Source: Chloroflexota bacterium (GTDB lineage: Bacteria; Chloroflexota; Dehalococcoidia; Dehalococcoidales; RBG-16-60-22). From it: 6,801 nt of DNA. This document shows, in pieces, positions 5,466 through 6,801 of this stretch; the first letter of the stretch is position 1; every line of letters starts with the position of its first letter. The stretch spans positions 1-6,801 of the forward strand of contig JANYKH010000028.1 of assembly GCA_025358235.1 (NCBI GenBank). The letters are read 5' to 3'. Both the position numbers and the translations under genes were made by a program. The notes under the pieces are model-generated. The model ran no database searches, was not told the origin of the DNA, and saw only the letters and a list, made by a program, of their open reading frames with translations.

Positions 5466-6801
5466 AAATGAAGTAATCGGGAAACGCCATAGCCGGGCCG
5501 ATGCCTATTCCAAGGTAACCGGTTCAGCGATATACGCTGCGGATCTTTGCTTACCGAATATGCTGCACGGCAAAATACTCTGGTCTAACGTCGCTCACGC
5601 CAAAATTGTCCGCATTAATACCGAAAAAGCCAGAGCCCTCCCCGGTGTGAAGGCTGTCATCACCGCATCTGATGCGCCTCCCCAACACAAGAATAACCCT
5701 TACCCGAACCCTATGCTCCCCTGTCTGGTGGAAGACCGGATTCTTTTTGCGGGGCAGCCTATCGCGGCGGTGGCAGCGGTCACTCGTGAGATTGCTGAAG
5801 AAGCTGTCCGTTTAATCGAAGTGGAATACGAAGAATTAACTCCGGTGCTGGATGCTGTTGAGGCCATGAAACCGGGGAGCTCGGTTATTTATCCCGAAGT
5901 ACGCACTAATGAAAACCGGGAAAGTGGAAGCCCGACCAACCTGTTCTGGTATACGAAGAACATCCGCGGCGACGTCGAAACCGGTTTTAAAAGTGCCCAC
6001 GTCGTCCTGGAGAACACCTATCATACCTCAATCGTCCACCAGGGCTACATGGAGCCTCGCGCCACCGTGGCCAGTGCGGACGCGTCCGGCAAAATTACCG
6101 TTTGGAATGATAATCAGGGGACCTTTGAGGCGAGAGAGCTAATCTGTGAGTTCCTCGGAATACCCCTCAATTACGTTAAGGTAGTCCCCGTGGAAAGCGG
6201 CGGCGCTTTCGGCGGCAAATCACATCAGGTATTTGGCGGATTATGTGCCCTGTTATCTCAGAAAACACTGCGGCCGGTTAAGCTGGTGACCACTCGTGAA
6301 GAAGTGCTTAAAGTCAACCGCCCCGCCGCCCCCGCCGTTATCACGGTGAAACTTGGCGCGGACAAAACGGGACGACTGACCGCCGCCGCCGTAAAAATGG
6401 TTTATGACTTCGGGGCGGCTTATGGCATGGGCGGCACACCGGCAATCCCTGTCGGGAGCATCACCGGTCTTAATCCCTACAGTTTGCCTAACCTGCAGGT
6501 TGAAACTTTCAGTGTCTTGACCAATAAAACACCCTCCGGACCGTACAGGGGACCTTCCGCACCGCAGGCTGCTTTCGCGATCGAGTCTCAGATAGATGAG
6601 ATGGTGAAAGCTTTGAAGATGGATCCCATCGAATTCCGTTTAAAGAACGCCCCGGAAGAGGGCGATCTAATGACCGCCGGTGGCGCCTTCGCCCGTATTG
6701 GTTGTAAACAAGTGCTGGTTAAAATGCGCGATTATCTGGCTGGTCGCGAAAAATGGGAAGGTGAGGGGAAAGGGCGGGGTGTTGCCTGCGGCTTCTGGTT
6801 C
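5458..6801 (+). CDS. Molybdenum hydroxylase, molybdopterin-binding large subunit (partial, C-terminus off the right edge)
   Basis: Catalytic subunit carrying the molybdopterin cytosine dinucleotide cofactor. The frame is open from the ATG at 5458 to the edge, 448 codons of an expected 750-800. AAAGGA (5444-5449) lies 8 nt before the ATG. Residues about 15-125 form the Ald_Xan_dh_C (hammerhead) domain, starting IGKRHSRADAYSKVTG. The first Mo-cofactor domain follows with HQGYMEPRA (194-202), the Mo-binding glycine loop GGAFGGKS (248-255) and PYRGPSAPQ (362-370). CO dehydrogenase has AYRCSFR where this has PYRGPSA, so the selanyl-cysteine ligand is missing. Bovine xanthine oxidase Glu802 aligns with S255 and Phe914 with P366. 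The catalytic C-terminal glutamate (Glu1261 in bovine enzyme) is outside the window. This is therefore an aldehyde/aromatic/heterocycle-type hydroxylase of unknown substrate. The last gene of the visible operon; maturation genes may follow. Confidence 0.93.
   Translation, partial: MPENEVIGKRHSRADAYSKVTGSAIYAADLCLPNMLHGKILWSNVAHAKIVRINTEKARALPGVKAVITASDAPPQHKNNPYPNPMLPCLVEDRILFAGQPIAAVAAVTREIAEEAVRLIEVEYEELTPVLDAVEAMKPGSSVIYPEVRTNENRESGSPTNLFWYTKNIRGDVETGFKSAHVVLENTYHTSIVHQGYMEPRATVASADASGKITVWNDNQGTFEARELICEFLGIPLNYVKVVPVESGGAFGGKSHQVFGGLCALLSQKTLRPVKLVTTREEVLKVNRPAAPAVITVKLGADKTGRLTAAAVKMVYDFGAAYGMGGTPAIPVGSITGLNPYSLPNLQVETFSVLTNKTPSGPYRGPSAPQAAFAIESQIDEMVKALKMDPIEFRLKNAPEEGDLMTAGGAFARIGCKQVLVKMRDYLAGREKWEGEGKGRGVACGFWF

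Noticed and set aside
5458..6801. Calling the operon aerobic carbon monoxide dehydrogenase (coxMSL) from its M-S-L gene order.
   Set aside because: The large subunit has PYRGPSA in place of the cysteine-containing AYRCSFR motif required in form I CO dehydrogenase; the order is shared by many other molybdenum hydroxylases.

Overview
The window looks like an ordinary bacterial chromosome segment with two divergently oriented halves. The minus-strand half (about 1-2415) carries hisH, hisF and a truncated ammonium transporter gene (amt), in that transcription order. The plus-strand half (about 2584-6801) carries a tRNA-Ile(GAT) gene, a lipoprotein substrate-binding protein of the NMT1/SsuA/TauA type, and a three-subunit molybdenum hydroxylase operon of the CoxM-CoxS-CoxL / xanthine dehydrogenase superfamily. 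The last gene runs off the right edge. Shine-Dalgarno sites and sigma-70-like promoters are bacterial. The CCA of the tRNA is genome-encoded. The protein style (HisF, the FAD subunit, the Mo subunit) is compatible with an anaerobic Chloroflexota or Firmicutes lineage, with Dehalococcoidia as a guess only; no feature here fixes the taxonomy.

Region by region: 1-936 (minus) is the N-terminal 312 codons of Amt; 937-1007 is a short gap with a possible amt -10 box; 1008-1766 (minus) is hisF; 1768-2379 (minus) is hisH, one base from hisF; 2380-2626 is the divergent control region, with a hisH promoter, a perfect 9-bp inverted repeat upstream of it, and the tRNA promoter; 2627-2703 is tRNA-Ile; 2704-2844 is a gene-free gap ending in a possible promoter at the start of the binding-protein gene; 2845-3861 is the binding protein; 3862-4104 holds a likely terminator and two candidate tandem promoters with dyads; 4105-4986, 4983-5465 and 5458-6801 are the FAD, 2Fe-2S and Mo-cofactor subunits, with overlapping ends.

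How the genes work together: HisH and HisF form imidazole glycerol phosphate synthase, in which HisH releases ammonia from glutamine and HisF uses it. An ammonium transporter downstream on the same strand gives the minus-strand cluster a nitrogen theme. In the plus-strand cluster, electrons from a hydroxylated substrate would pass from the Mo centre through two 2Fe-2S clusters to FAD. Sequence motifs argue against both CO dehydrogenase and classical xanthine dehydrogenase, so the substrate is unassigned. The neighbouring binding protein may deliver that substrate, but its permease and ATPase are not in the window. I found no mobile element, CRISPR array or clearly new type of system. The points most worth following up are the unassigned hydroxylase with its linked binding protein, and the regulatory sites in the gaps.
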